Shown: positions 1-12,005 of the stretch, piece after piece | How positions within the stretch are numbered: the stretch's first letter is position 1 | How the letters are laid out: each line of letters starts with the position of its first letter | Origin: Onchocerca lupi | Lineage: Eukaryota > Nematoda > Chromadorea > Rhabditida > Onchocercidae | Assembly: GCA_028564675.1 (NCBI GenBank) | Contig: JAOVVO010000025.1 | Span: forward strand, 1 to 64,000 | Reading direction: 5' to 3' | DNA length: 64,000 nucleotides | The notes under the pieces: model-generated | The model's input: the letters and a program-made list of their open reading frames with translations, nothing else | What the model was told of the DNA's origin: nothing | Database searches by the model: none | Translations under genes and position numbers: made by a program

Positions 1-43
<43 letters not shown>

Positions 44-128
44 TAACAATAATAATAATAATAATAACAATAATAAAAATAACAATAATAATAATAATAA
101 CAATAGTAATAATAATAATAATAATAAT
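1..128. repeat. (ATA)n/(AAT)n microsatellite with ACA interruptions
   Basis: The window opens in a trinucleotide array of ATA units, broken by single-base changes to ACA and AGT. It runs to about base 128 and probably continues outside the window. No coding role is visible. Confidence 0.95.
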
Positions 129-1520
129 AGGATGCAAATATGATAACAATTAAAATGATAACTGGAAAACATCACATCAATGCATAAATTATTTTTGGTC
201 AAATAGTAATTATAACAATCTAATTAGCCTTATGCCTTTTTAAGTATTTCATCTCATGTCATCTTCAAAAAGACTTTTTTTTTAACTTTTCGAATTTTCA
301 AAATATCAAAAAATTTCGCCTTTTTTCTTGTTCGAATTGAATTTAAAATTTCAAAAAGTGTAAAAAATACTTCTCAGATTTTTGAATATTTATCGTATAT
401 ATATATATATATACAATGTAATTAGCTCTAAAAACTAGAACCAGCGGAATATTTCATTAACAATTTTTAATCATCAGATATCATTTTCATCTGATAGGAA
501 ATAAAATGACTCATTGAAAAGGGAAAAATTAATTAATTGAAACTAATAATATTTGATTAAAAATAATCGTTTGATTCTGCCAATGATGATATCATATTTT
601 CATAAGCATTAGGAATATTAAGATGATATCATTATATGTATATAATATTTCATTTATCATTCATTATCATTTATCATAAATCCATTATTATCAATTAGTT
701 GGAAATTTTTCTCTTTTTCCTTTTTCTTTTCTTCATCCACGAAACTTTCATCTTCAAATTACTCATGATTTAATTTACTAACGAAAATAATAAATGTTCA
801 TCCATGTTTTTCTCCTTCAAACCAGAATTGAATATTTTTCCTGAAAAAATACCGTAATATGTTGCCCATAGAAGTCTTACGGTATTTATTTTTGATCGAA
901 TAATTGCACTGGATGTTCGGCTTACTGATATAATTGAATAATTAGCAGTTGTTTAATTATCAAATGATTGATAGTAATCTAATTATCAAGAAATGATCAA
1001 ATGCACGTAATCACTGAATTAATAAAACAATGGAAATTTATTTAAGTAACTTGATATGACTACCGCTTAAAATTATATTGTAATTTAATAATCTATCGAT
1101 TGTTATTTATTTAAGTAATAATTTATAAGTTACATTTTCGATAAAAAGTAATCAATGAGTTACTAAATAAATGGATATTGTAAACATAAAAATTTTTTAT
1201 AAGCGATTTTATTATAATTTAGCTTCCGTCATTATAATCTGCAAATTTAATTTTAAATTATTAAATATTTTAAATCGTTAAATTCTAATAATATTAATTA
1301 TTCAATACACGTAAGGCAACAAAATACAAACTTTTATTTTATAACTCTATATTTTAGTGTATATTAATAAAATAATGGAATTTGTTACTTTTAATTTCCT
1401 TTAATTCGCAGAAACAGATTTGCTAAAACATGCAATTGGGAGACTCATATTTAAAAAAAATTATGGTAACTTGAAAATTTCAATTTAAAATTACATGTCA
1501 TAGTTTTAAATGTTTTATTC

Positions 1521-1610
1521 TGCTCTCTCTTCCTCTCTTTCTTCTTCTTCTCTCTTTTTCACTGAGAGAGAAAAGATAAAAAGAAACACAATAGCAGAGG
1601 AAAGAGGAAT
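1521..1610. repeat. Polypyrimidine tract followed by polypurine tract
   Basis: About 40 bases of almost pure C/T (CTCTCT, CTTCTT units) up to 1560 are followed after three bases by about 45 bases of almost pure A/G. The CTCTC next to the switch can pair with GAGAG just after it, so the block is an imperfect mirror/inverted element. Such tracts can form non-B DNA, but no function is shown here. Confidence 0.6.
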
Positions 1611-4510
1611 TGAAATTTAGGAAAGAATTTAATACCTAAAATGCAGATGAATGACAATCTTGAGTTGAAAGATTTTAAAAGTTTATTTTTTGTCCGAAAA
1701 CAAAGATTTATGTTACTTTTTCTTTCTGGTATAATGGATAGATTTTTTGTTGTATTAATGATGGAAATGTATCAATGCAAAATTAATGATAAGTCTGCAG
1801 GAAAACATTTATAATGTTAGTTTCTTTTTTTTCAGTTCAAAGAAAAAATTTTAAATTATATAAACTTTTAGGAAAAGTATATGTAAGTGAGACTTCTCTG
1901 ATATTTTGTCCAAGTTTTGTTGCTCGTTGATTTTTTCGAATTTTGCATTTTTGAAATAAATTGCAAAATCATTTTGATAAATAATTTCTAGATCCAAAAT
2001 TAATGACACAATTGATATTTGATAATTTTGTATTCAAAATGAATCTTTTTTTACAGTCTTCATTTTATTATTTCTATTGGGAATTGTATGATTGAAGAAA
2101 TTCTTTTACAATTTGCTGAGAAAGAGAATAATATTGCAAAAGTTTATTTTATAATTTCGAATTTTTGGCATTGAAAATTTAATTTTAAATCGTTAATGAA
2201 GTGTTTAATTCATAAGCCTGTACAATTTTAAATTAGAATAGGTTGAATTTTGATTGAGGGAAGATGGAAAAGGGTGAATAAATTTTATATATTATTTTTA
2301 TAACTTTATATATTATTTTTTATATTAATTTTTTTTTATTATATTTTCGGCAATTTCAATCATTTTCAGTTTTTCATTTTTTTTTTTTTTGGAAAAATAA
2401 AATTCTGTTCCTATTTATTCAATCGATTTATTATAATAAAATATGATCTAGGCTATTTTGTCTGTTGAAGTTAATTTTAAAATTACTTGAAATAGCAGAT
2501 TATGGAATTTCACAAAAATGTAAAATTTGACATAGTTTATTCAGGCCACTGTAAGTTCACTGAATTCATAATATTTGAAAAACAGCTATGAATCATGTGA
2601 TTTCTTCGTTCAAAGGTTAACTAGCGAAAACTTTTTGCGAATTAACATTTTCGTCGTAATTTGATATCTTTATTTAATTTTAGAAACGAAGAAGTTGGCA
2701 AGTTGCTTGTCAAAGAAACTTTTTTCTTTCCTTCTTTTTTTTTTTTTTTTACATTTCTTTTCAATTTACCATTAATAATTGTTTCGTAATTTTGCGTGAA
2801 AATAATAAAAATTTGATTAAATTTCAGTTAGAATTATTCATATAAAAGAATTTTAATTTTCAAAAGAAAAAAACATATTCATTTTATTGATTGAAAATAT
2901 ATATTCAAAATACGTAGAAAAAATAACATGATAATAAATGATCGAATTATTCGAATGATAATATCAGAATAAAATAAATTAAACATACTTTTAAAAATAA
3001 AAAAAATTTATTTTTTTCAAAAAATTTGAATAATAATTCAACAATACAAAATGGCAGAATGATTGGGTAAATTTTTCTTCAGTTATATCAAAATTATTTC
3101 AAATGAATGAATAAATATGACTCATTAATAACGAAAATATCTTTAAATCAAAATTTCTATTTTATCTTCCAGCAATCATCCATCAAAAGTATATATAAAT
3201 GATTAATTAGCAAGTGTTTTGATCTCTTGAAAATTCAACTAATTATCCATCTCTTCTTCTTCTGAAATTAATTAGCTTATTTGACCAATGTAATAGCTAC
3301 AACAATAATAGCAATAACAAAAGATTTAACTTTTTGATTGAATAATTTGAAATTCGATTTATTGTTAGGCTGATCGATTCCATACAGATCTGCACTTTAA
3401 AAAGTTTATTTCTGATTGATAATTTAATATATTTGAATTGAAAAAATATTAGTTAGTATCGATTAAACATAAATTTCTAATTAATTTTTATTTAAGTAAA
3501 TTGTAATCTTTAAGAGAGAGTGGAAATTCTTTTTTATCTTTATAAAAATTTATTTCCAATATAATTTTTGATTATCAATTTTTTCTTCGGAAATTTCATT
3601 TTGCGAATTTTTTATTTATTTCTTTTTTTTTTCGGTGAAAACATAAGAGTTCATATATTTCCATTTAAATTATTAGTATATAAAAAAATTTTTCGGAAAA
3701 CAAAATTGACATTTGCCAATATTTATGGTTGTTGATGGATGAGTGATTTTATCAATTTTAATTTTCATTTAATGTTCATTTTCGTTGAAATTTTAATAAT
3801 ACTTTAACATGAACTTGAAATACCAATTCAATTCATAGCATTTATTTGCTTAGTAAAAATCTGCTTTATTAAATTTTTTATAAATTTTTATAAATTTAAA
3901 ATTTATGAAAGCAGATGTAATCTTCCTCTTCTAATGCTACCAAGGAAACATCAGAATCGATGCATCCATTTTTCAATATGAATTCAGTTTTTTTTTTTTT
4001 TTTTTTTTGAATTCAATTTTTTTTTCTTTCTCGTTGAGTTCTTTTATGACATATATAAAAGAGAAAAAATTACCATCTGTATATTTTTAATTCAGACTAA
4101 AGTTTTCTCATTTGATTTAAACTTTAAATAAGAAAAATAGAACTTTGAAATTTAATTCAAAAAATCACAAATTAAACGGCGTACTTATATGTATAAATAT
4201 ATTATTAACAGACGTGTATATTACATGCGAAAATTGATTTAAATATTAAAACGCTATTTGTAATGAGCAGATTTAAATGAAATCGATTAATCTATTTTAT
4301 AATCTTTTTCTTTTTTTATTATGCATAAATTAGAAAATTGCAATGTGTATAATTTTAATTCATATTGAATTTCAAATTAAAGAAATTAAATTATATGTGA
4401 AATTAATATCTGGTGTACGTGTACTATTAAGAATTCAAGTATTAAAATTAAAATGATAAGTTGTAATTGATTGATTTTTGATTCGTATTTTGTATTCTTA
4501 GAAGTTTATA

Positions 4511-4523
4511 CTTTTTTGTTTAG
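4511..4523 (+). promoter_or_regulatory. Probable spliced-leader trans-splice acceptor for the EGF-like gene
   Basis: A T-rich run ends in TTTGTTTAG directly before the ATG at 4524. An acceptor that abuts the start codon, with no upstream coding exon of matching phase seen, is the normal layout of a nematode trans-spliced mRNA. The alternative is an ordinary 5' untranslated exon further upstream. Confidence 0.5.
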
Positions 4524-7500
4524 ATGAGAATAGTATCCGTCTTACTGTATATGGTAATGTACAGTAATATTACACGTCATGGTTTAATGGCACAACGGAA
4601 AGCTTTTGTTAATCCACAAAGTGAATGTCGAATTAAATGTTTGAACGGTGGATTTTGTGCTTATTTAGTTGATGATCCATCGATACATACCTGTCTTTGT
4701 CTACTTAATATCTATTACGGTGATCGATGTCAATATCCTGGTAGGTCAAATTAGTTTTATCAGCTTATCATTTATAACATCGTAATGCGTAAACTTAATT
4801 ATTCCCAATGATACAAGAAGATATTGTAAAATGAAATTTATGATACTAACTTTGAAAATTGATCCATTACGAAAATTATAAGTGATAATTTATTATCAAC
4901 TTGTCACTATATTTGCATTATTTAACAAATGATAAATTTAAACTGTTAAAAATAAATGTAAATGGCAAGTTTTTTGTTTTAAAAAATTAATAATGGATGA
5001 ACTATTCAGATGATTTAGTTGATTTAGTTTAAACACAAAATGTAAACAAAATTGATTATTCTCCGAAAAATATCAATTCTTTTTTTTTTTGGTTTAAAAA
5101 TTTTTTAAATTAACAAAAAAAGTAGATCTAGCAAAAAAAAAAAAAAAATTTTTTTTCATTATTTATTTCGAACTTTTCTGTAACTACTAAAAAACTAAAA
5201 TGAAAAATTTTCAAAATTTCAAAAAGAATTGTTAAAGAAAAAAAAGAAAAAAAAAAGGATGATATGAGTCATTTCCAATCCTTCTTTCGACTGCAAGAGA
5301 AAGAATTGGTGATGATAAAAATAATGATGATAATAAAAATGAGGTAAGTAATCAATTGAACAGTTGCTGCTTGGCCCAAATGATAAAATTTTTCCAAACT
5401 TTTGCGAAGATGAAATCTAAAAAAGATGCTATTCTTGTTGAAAAAAAAAAAAAAAAATTGTTAAGAAGTGATTATTGCATTCGTATATGTTTATATTTAT
5501 AAATTTTTTCACTTCTTTTCATTACATAATATATTTTATCCATGTCAAAATTCAAAAATGTTCTAGAAATAATGCATTCTTATCATTGCATACATAAATT
5601 TGAATCAAATGAATCTGATGAATTAGTGTAATTTAATCTCATTAAGTTAAATTAGAAAATGATTTATATATTTACTTGCATTCATTTATATTTGTTTATA
5701 ATTCTATTCATTTATATTTATATAATCCATTTGAATTTATATATCTTTTTATATTTCAAGTCAATTTTTTTACCTTTTTTTTAAAACTTTCAATTTTCAA
5801 TCAAATTCTAACGTTTATTAAATAAATTCATCACTAGAACTTAATATTTTCGCTTAAAAATTTTTTTGAATTTTTCAGATTCATTTTCGCCCAAAAAGTT
5901 TTTAGAGATTTTTCAGATTTATCTTTTGTTTTTTCATTAAAACTTTTTCCCATCAATTTAAAAATTTTCTTAAAGTTGTTGAATCGACAACATCAGCATC
6001 TGAAACCATCGAACGTTCGCTTTCAAATCATTCCGGAAATGAACGATCAGAAATTGATCAACAACGTTACGAATCATTGCTTGCTAAGTCAGAAAAAGAT
6101 TTCTATGATCAACCTATTAAATATGATGATGATATGTCCAAATTCGGATACACAAAAGTGGATCAAATGAAGGAATCAAGTAAATTAATTTTCAATTTCT
6201 GCTAATTTCATTCATTTAAACTTCCAATTTATTCAAAAATTTCACTTTCATTAAAATGAATTAATTTCGTGAACTTGATAATTTCGTGTCTTTAATCATA
6301 ATCTTATCAGTAAGTTATTCATTGACTATATTAAAATTGTTGAAATCAAATGATTGTGAAATGATTCTTAGGAATTATTTTAATCATTCTATCTAACTAT
6401 CAATTATGTGATCTGATGATAATTTCTTATCAATTAACGATAAAGTTTTCATCTTATCCATACTCATTGTGTATATTTATAAAAATGACCGACTAGATGC
6501 TTCTTCAATTCTTATCCGAAAATTTATTGACTTCATAGACATATAAATCTTATTTGAGGAGGCGTTAATGTAAATTTTCAATTCATTATTTCCGTTATCA
6601 TTCAAATAGCTATCAAATAATCAGTTTAAAATTAATCCTAGAATTAACCTATGACCTATTAAACTAAGCGACAATGAAGGATTGATAGGATGAATAAAAT
6701 GAAGCAATATAGATGGGAAGAAATAAATTTAAATGAGATGAAAGTAAAAAGAATGGATAAATCGTGGATTTTCCGGTGTATTTTGATTTAAATATATGAA
6801 ACCAAAATCATTCATCTATCTAGTATCTCTTGTTTTTCTTTTTCTTACACAATTATGGCATTATCAATCAATCCTGATAAGCCGTTATCACTATGATATC
6901 TATTATTTGCATATCATATTATTCAAATAAGCAATCCAAATTAGAATTTCGGAATTTAATCAATAATTAGTTCAAAAAATTAGGCATTACATATTATTAT
7001 TATCATTACGACTTATTTATTCAACATTTCCAGCTATTGAGTTATCAATACAGATGATTAGGAGATTTCAGTTTAAAATTTTTTTTTATAAATTAATCCA
7101 AAATTTTGTCCTTTTATTTACAGAAAGATTTCATCAATTGAAGAGATGATAGTGAAATTTTGATTTAACAATGTTTTAATTTAAAAGTTTACTTTCTTTC
7201 TTTTTCTCTCTCTTTCTCTTATAACAGTCTCTCGGAAAAAAAAAATATAAGTAATTTCGCTTGTAGAAACAATTACAACAACTGAAGAAATAAAAATGGA
7301 AGATAATGATTATACGGAAGGTTGGGATACTACCATTATGGATGATGATGATGAATATTCCTATGAAGATCAACTCACCGATTCATCGGGTATCTTAACT
7401 TATTCATCATTTTTCTAGGAGTTTTAAAATTTTTCGAAATAATATTTTAAATATTTGAGATGTAAAATAATAAATTTTTAATAATAATCAAAAGACGCAA

Positions 7501-7936
7501 AAGAAAAATACAGACAAATCACGATGTAATACATTAAAGAAAAAGTTTTAAAAAGGCACACCACAGTATTTTTCTTGTAGATACCGTAAGAACTGGATCA
7601 CCTGTGCCGGTGTGGTTGGATGAATCGGATGATTATCATACGGTAACAAAACAAGGACATTCACAACGGATTTATTTGAATAAAAAGAGAACAAATCAAA
7701 TGGTGACACGTCTTAGCAAGGATAAACGAATGAAGAATGATGAAGAAAGATGGAAAACCGAAAATGACAATTTCGGAAGCCAAGAATCAATGACGGAATC
7801 AGAATTCGTCGATGATGGTTGGATGATAAGTAAGCGACGGCGTGTTATCACCAGTGATGCTACTGTTATCACAAACAAGCCGTTGCAATTAGCATTCTTC
7901 CTTATCTTCCCTGTTATGCCCCTGTTAAGGTGGTAG
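4524..7936 (+). CDS. Secreted single EGF-like domain protein, probably GPI-anchored (4 exons, 299 aa)
   Basis: Coding exons are 4524-4740, 5976-6179, 7267-7389 and 7581-7936. Every junction is phase 1, and the total is 900 bases including the TAG stop. Residues 1-23 form a short, weak signal peptide ending near GLMA. Residues 35-69 form one six-cysteine EGF-like domain (C35, C39, C45, C57, C59, C69) with the typical CLNGGFC core and a YYGDRCQY end that resembles EGF-family ligands. The long middle is hydrophilic, with an acidic patch (MDDDDEY) and then Lys/Arg-rich sequence. The last 17 residues (from L283) are hydrophobic with no cytoplasmic tail, and small residues S273/D274 lie upstream, which is the layout of a GPI-attachment signal. 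A single-pass anchor or plain secretion is possible. C5-C6 spacing is one residue longer than the usual EGF signature. I do not recognise a named orthologue. It probably acts at the cell surface or outside the cell. Confidence 0.78.
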
Positions 7937-7947
7937 TGATTTTGATA

Positions 7948-7953
7948 AATAAA
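7948..7953 (+). terminator. Poly(A) signal AATAAA of the EGF-like gene
   Basis: A canonical AATAAA begins 12 bases after the stop codon of the EGF-like gene. It implies a very short 3' untranslated region. A genomic A-run begins near 7985, about 30 bases further on. Confidence 0.6.
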
Positions 7954-10478
7954 ATCCAAAAAGAGAAATTGATATTTTCTAAACAAAAAAAAAAAAAAAA
8001 AAAGACGAAAGTAATGATTAAATTCGGAAAAAAAATAAATTTTTAATTTTGACCATTGATTAATTTAATTATCGTTTCTTTGTTTTCTCCTTCACTGAAT
8101 CAAAATAAAAACAGATGAAATGTAAGAAAGTAAATAAGATAAAATAAAATGGAATTAAATCGAATTAATTTCAACATCAAAATCAAAAAGAACTGAAAAC
8201 TTAATGGAATTTGGATAATCGAATAAATTTTCAAAATTATCTTTCGCTTGCTATTCCATTTCATTCTATTCAATAACTTTAAAATATACAATAAACTAGT
8301 CAAATTTTTAAATTAAAAACAAAATTCTCTGATATTCATCATATACTGATTTTTAAATTGTGTCAGAAATTCGAATAAATTTTAGATTTTGATTTATGAA
8401 GGCGAAATTTCAAAAAATGGTAGTTAACTTTTTTTTTTTTTTTTTTTTTTTGTTATTATTGCACCAAACATCTACAAATCAGTAAGGATAAAGAAAGTTT
8501 CAAGAATCAGAATTTAAGAATTTAGTTAATTCAGCAGATTTTCCCAAACTCTTGCATATGTTCTTCATTATAGATTGCAATTTTTATTTTTTATTGAAAT
8601 ATAACTATGAATAAAAGTAACATGCAAAATGTATCATAAATTTTCCTGTAAAAAATTGAACAAATTTTTTGTTTTTACAAGTTTTGAAATTTCATAAAAC
8701 TATAAGATTTATTAAATGTTTAAATTCTGATAAAGTTTTGTAATTTTTTGGAAAATCGAAAAAAAAATTGACACTATAATAAGTTTTTTTTTCTTTTGCC
8801 CATAAGTTATTTTTAAAATAAGCGATATTTTTGTAAATGTTTAATTATTTTCGTTTTTTTTTTGCATTGTTCCATAATTTTTTCTTTCTGCATTTGATTT
8901 TCTCCGTAATAACCGGTTAATTAAAATATTTCTTTTATCATTAATTATCCGTGAAATGAGTCTTTTATTCCAATTGCAATAATTTGTACAGTAATGCATT
9001 TTTAATTGTTTTTATGAAGAATTTTTGAAATATGTTGGCCATTTTATTGCAAAATATTATCATTATTATATGTTATGTTGTGCCAAAATTGATTTCATTT
9101 AAAATATAATTTTGAAATTCAACATTTTTAATTTATTAAAACTAAAACCAAAGAAAGGAACAAATTTAGTTTTATTATCGATACTTTTTTATTGCATCAA
9201 ATTTTCTTGACATCGATGAAATGGTATTTCATAATGAAAAATGACTTTTCTTTCAACTTTGCAAAAATTTCATTCGAATAACAATAATGAAATGATGAAA
9301 TTATTTATTGCATAATTTCAATTTTAATTAATATTTCATTGTTTCGAATGAATAATGATTATTTATATTTTATGTTAATAAATATTAATTTCCTTCTAAT
9401 CATAAATATTTAATGAATAATTAGCCACATATTTTGGGATTCACTAAGTTATAATATTTTGTATTTATAATTAATTCATTGGGTGAAATTTTGATAATTT
9501 GGAATTGTTACAAATTTTTGACAGAAATTTTTTCATAAACATTCAAAAAAGGAAAACTAACTTTTTTTTTTGTTGCTTATTATCAAAAATTTTTTTTAAA
9601 ACGAAGAATGATGTGCCAAAAATCTCAAATAATCTTTTGATAAGAAATAATGCATTACTTTACTTTTTGTTGGCCTACTTAAAGGATTTGTTTTTAAAAA
9701 TTATAATCGTAAAAAAAATCGATCTCACCACGGACTTCTCAATATTATTCAACAGTTATGTTATTATTTATTTTTTCTTTTTTTTTCCTGAAAAATTTGT
9801 TTTATTATATTTTGTCAACTTTGTCATTTCAATTTGAAAATGACGATTGTAATTTTATGAATGTATTTTTGATGTCTTAATTGTTATTTTGAATTATTTT
9901 CAATTGCAACTTTTTTTTTTCGCTTCAATTTTTCCATTCATCAATTTTTTTTTGGCGCATACAATAGAAATGAATGAATAAAATTTAATAAATTTTAATG
10001 AATTTCAACTTATAATAATGTCTCATTTTGCCAAAAATTAGAATTCTAAGGAATTTAATGAAGTATTAAATGAGCTATCACATTATGCATATTATAAAGT
10101 TGTTAAAACGAGAAAAAAAAATGAAAAGGTGAAGTGAATAAATTTATGATTATTTCAATTAATTTGAAATTTATTTTTAATTTAATTATTAATTTAAAAA
10201 GCGGAGTTTTTTTTTTAAAAAATCCCACACCAATGAGAATATAATTTTCTGAACATTTCATTTTATTTTTAAGAAATATGAAAAAATGCCTCTTTTTTCT
10301 TTCATTTTTTTCTCTTTGCTTTTTTTGAAATAATGCAAATAATAGCCAGAATGTCCAGATTTTCATCATCACTGGTTAAAACGTTTCGTATCAAACATCA
10401 ATCAATAAAGATTCAGACAAATAAAGAGATTATATCGCTGAAATTTTTCGTCTTTTCTTGATAACAAAAGCGATATTG
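7954..10478. other. Intergenic stretch without a recognised gene
   Basis: About 2.5 kb of AT-rich sequence. It has long T runs (for example near 8427-8451) and only short chance open frames dominated by Phe, Lys, Ile and Leu, which is what random AT-rich DNA gives. I see no exon chain and no RNA gene. Confidence 0.6.
10466..10469 (-). terminator. RNA polymerase III T-stretch of tRNA-Ser(CGA)
   Basis: Read on the minus strand, TTTT starts 9 bases beyond the discriminator base of the tRNA. This is a normal position for a Pol III terminator. Confidence 0.6.
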
Positions 10479-10560
10479 CGCAGCGGGCAGGATTCGAACC
10501 TACGCGGGCATAGCCCATTTGATTTCGAGTCAAACTCCTTAACCACTCGGACACCACTGC
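10479..10560 (-). tRNA. tRNA-Ser (anticodon CGA)
   Basis: This is an 82-base cloverleaf on the minus strand. The acceptor arms GCAGTGG and CCGCTGC pair with one G-T wobble, and the discriminator is G73 as in eukaryotic serine tRNAs. The D-arm carries TGGTTAAGG. The anticodon stem TTTGA/TCAAA encloses loop CTCGAAA, giving anticodon CGA, which reads codon UCG. The long variable arm (GGGCTATGCCC) is the class II hallmark of serine tRNAs. The T-arm carries GGTTCGAATCC. There is no intron. The A and B boxes for Pol III are internal. It differs from the neighbouring tRNA-Ser(AGA) at only four positions. Confidence 0.96.
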
Positions 10561-11023
10561 ACGATGGATTAAGTGACTTCGGATGTTTTTGAACTTACTT
10601 TTAAGTGGTAACTTTTTCCAAACAATTGATTTTGAAAATATGTAATTTGTTTCCGATATATTCAAATTTGTAATTTGATTATTTTGTTTTTAAAACTAAA
10701 AGAAGAAGTATTTAGGGTTATAAATCATCGAAAAATAATGAAATTAGTCAAAAAAAGCTATTGAAATAAAAGATATATAATTAAAAACTGAATAAACAAT
10801 ACTATTATCAGTCAGAAAAATGTCGTCGCATGTTTTAAATTTCCAGAAAGCTTCAAAATTATTCTATAAAAAACGACCATCAGAAATAACTGATTTTTAT
10901 TTTAATTTGTTCGAATTAAAATAATCTTTTTAAATTAAATAAAGTAATGCAAAATCTTCAATAAAAGAGAAAATAAAACCATAATATGATGGAGGTGCAC
11001 TCCATTTTTGCATTTCTGGTGTC
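10561..11023. other. Spacer between the two tRNA-Ser genes
   Basis: The spacer is AT-rich. The near-identity of the two tRNAs stops at the gene ends and does not extend into this spacer, so the flanks have diverged. No other feature is seen. Confidence 0.6.
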
Positions 11024-11027
11024 AAAA
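11024..11027 (-). terminator. RNA polymerase III T-stretch of tRNA-Ser(AGA)
   Basis: On the minus strand a TTTT run starts 13 bases beyond the 3' end of the tRNA, a plausible Pol III terminator. Confidence 0.5.
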
Positions 11028-11040
11028 CAGGGGTTTGAGG

Positions 11041-11122
11041 CGCAGCGGGCAGGATTCGAACCTACGCGGGCAGAGCCCATTTGATTTCTAATCAAACTCC
11101 TTAACCACTCGGACACCGCTGC
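11041..11122 (-). tRNA. tRNA-Ser (anticodon AGA)
   Basis: This is an 82-base class II cloverleaf on the minus strand. The acceptor arms GCAGCGG and CCGCTGC pair perfectly, with discriminator G73. The anticodon stem TTTGA/TCAAA encloses loop TTAGAAA, giving anticodon AGA, which reads UCU (and UCC after A34-to-inosine editing). The long variable arm is GGGCTCTGCCC and the T-arm carries GGTTCGAATCC. There is no intron. It differs from the CGA copy about 480 bases away at acceptor position 5, loop positions 32 and 34, and one variable-arm loop base. Confidence 0.97.
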
Positions 11123-11930
11123 AATCTACTACCCTAGTCACGAATTCATGGTTTTACCCATGAAAATTAAAAGTTTTATTAATTTCTTAGGACTTTTTTG
11201 ACGTTTTTAATTTAAAATCATTCTTAATAATTTTAAGAATAATTTTAGTATTTTACTAAATTACTGATTAATTCCAACATTCATATTAAATTACTTGTCA
11301 AATAATATATTAGCATTCTGATCAATTAAAATCATTCTTAATATAAGAAAAAATGACAAAAATGTTAATTAAAATTTTAATTAAACAAAATTTTTGATTA
11401 AAAATAAAGTATGAAAAAATCGCAAATAGCAATAACTCGACTGATTATCGATATGTCAAGGAATAATTTTGATATTACCAAAACGTAAGATTTTATTTAT
11501 CCTTCATCTTTCATCCTTATCTATCATTTTATCTACGATACATTCCTTTATTTTTGGATACATTTCAGAATCATTTTAAAAATGCTTTCTCATATGATTA
11601 AACTAATTATGAATTGTCCCATTCTTTGAGAATTTACGAAAATTGCATATATTTACGACATATATTTCGCATCAAATTCTTGCTTCTATCATTTTCTTCT
11701 TCTTACAAGTAAAAATTGGCATAACGTTAAAAAGAAAAAAATGGTAAAAAAAAAATTATTCAATTAAAAATATTATTTTAAATATATGCGACGTTTTTTC
11801 TTCTCTCATTTTTTATTTATAACATTACAAGATAAACTTACCTAAATTTATTATGATTAAAAATATATGGGATGTGAAAATTTTCGATTTCGATTTAATT
11901 TAAATTTGCGTAAAAATTCATTTAAATATA
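11123..11930. other. Spacer upstream of the 288-aa gene
   Basis: AT-rich sequence with no open frame or RNA gene seen. It probably holds the promoter of the gene starting at 12006, but I see no clear promoter motif. Confidence 0.55.
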
Positions 11931-11940
11931 CTTATTTCAG
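11931..11940 (+). promoter_or_regulatory. Probable trans-splice acceptor of the 288-aa gene
   Basis: CTTATTTCAG matches the nematode acceptor consensus and lies 65 bases before the start codon at 12006. No upstream coding exon was found, so a spliced-leader acceptor is likely. The 65-base leader it would create contains a short upstream open frame (11975-12013) that overlaps the main start. Confidence 0.5.
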
Positions 11941-12005
11941 GCAATTATTTTTATTTTGCTCTTCTTCTAACTGGATGAATTGGTATACTTATTTGAAGTG
12001 GAAAA

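Larger units (their letters stand above)
129..4523. other. AT-rich stretch with no gene recognised
   Basis: There is no open frame of useful length and no convincing exon chain on either strand over about 4.4 kb. It holds scattered homopolymer T and A tracts, a short (TA)n run at 396-413 and a pyrimidine/purine block at 1521-1610. It may contain the promoter or 5' non-coding exons of the EGF-like gene that starts at 4524. Confidence 0.6.

Noticed and set aside
10402..10665. 87-aa minus-strand frame
   Set aside because: It runs across the tRNA-Ser(CGA) gene, so the frame is a by-product of the tRNA sequence.
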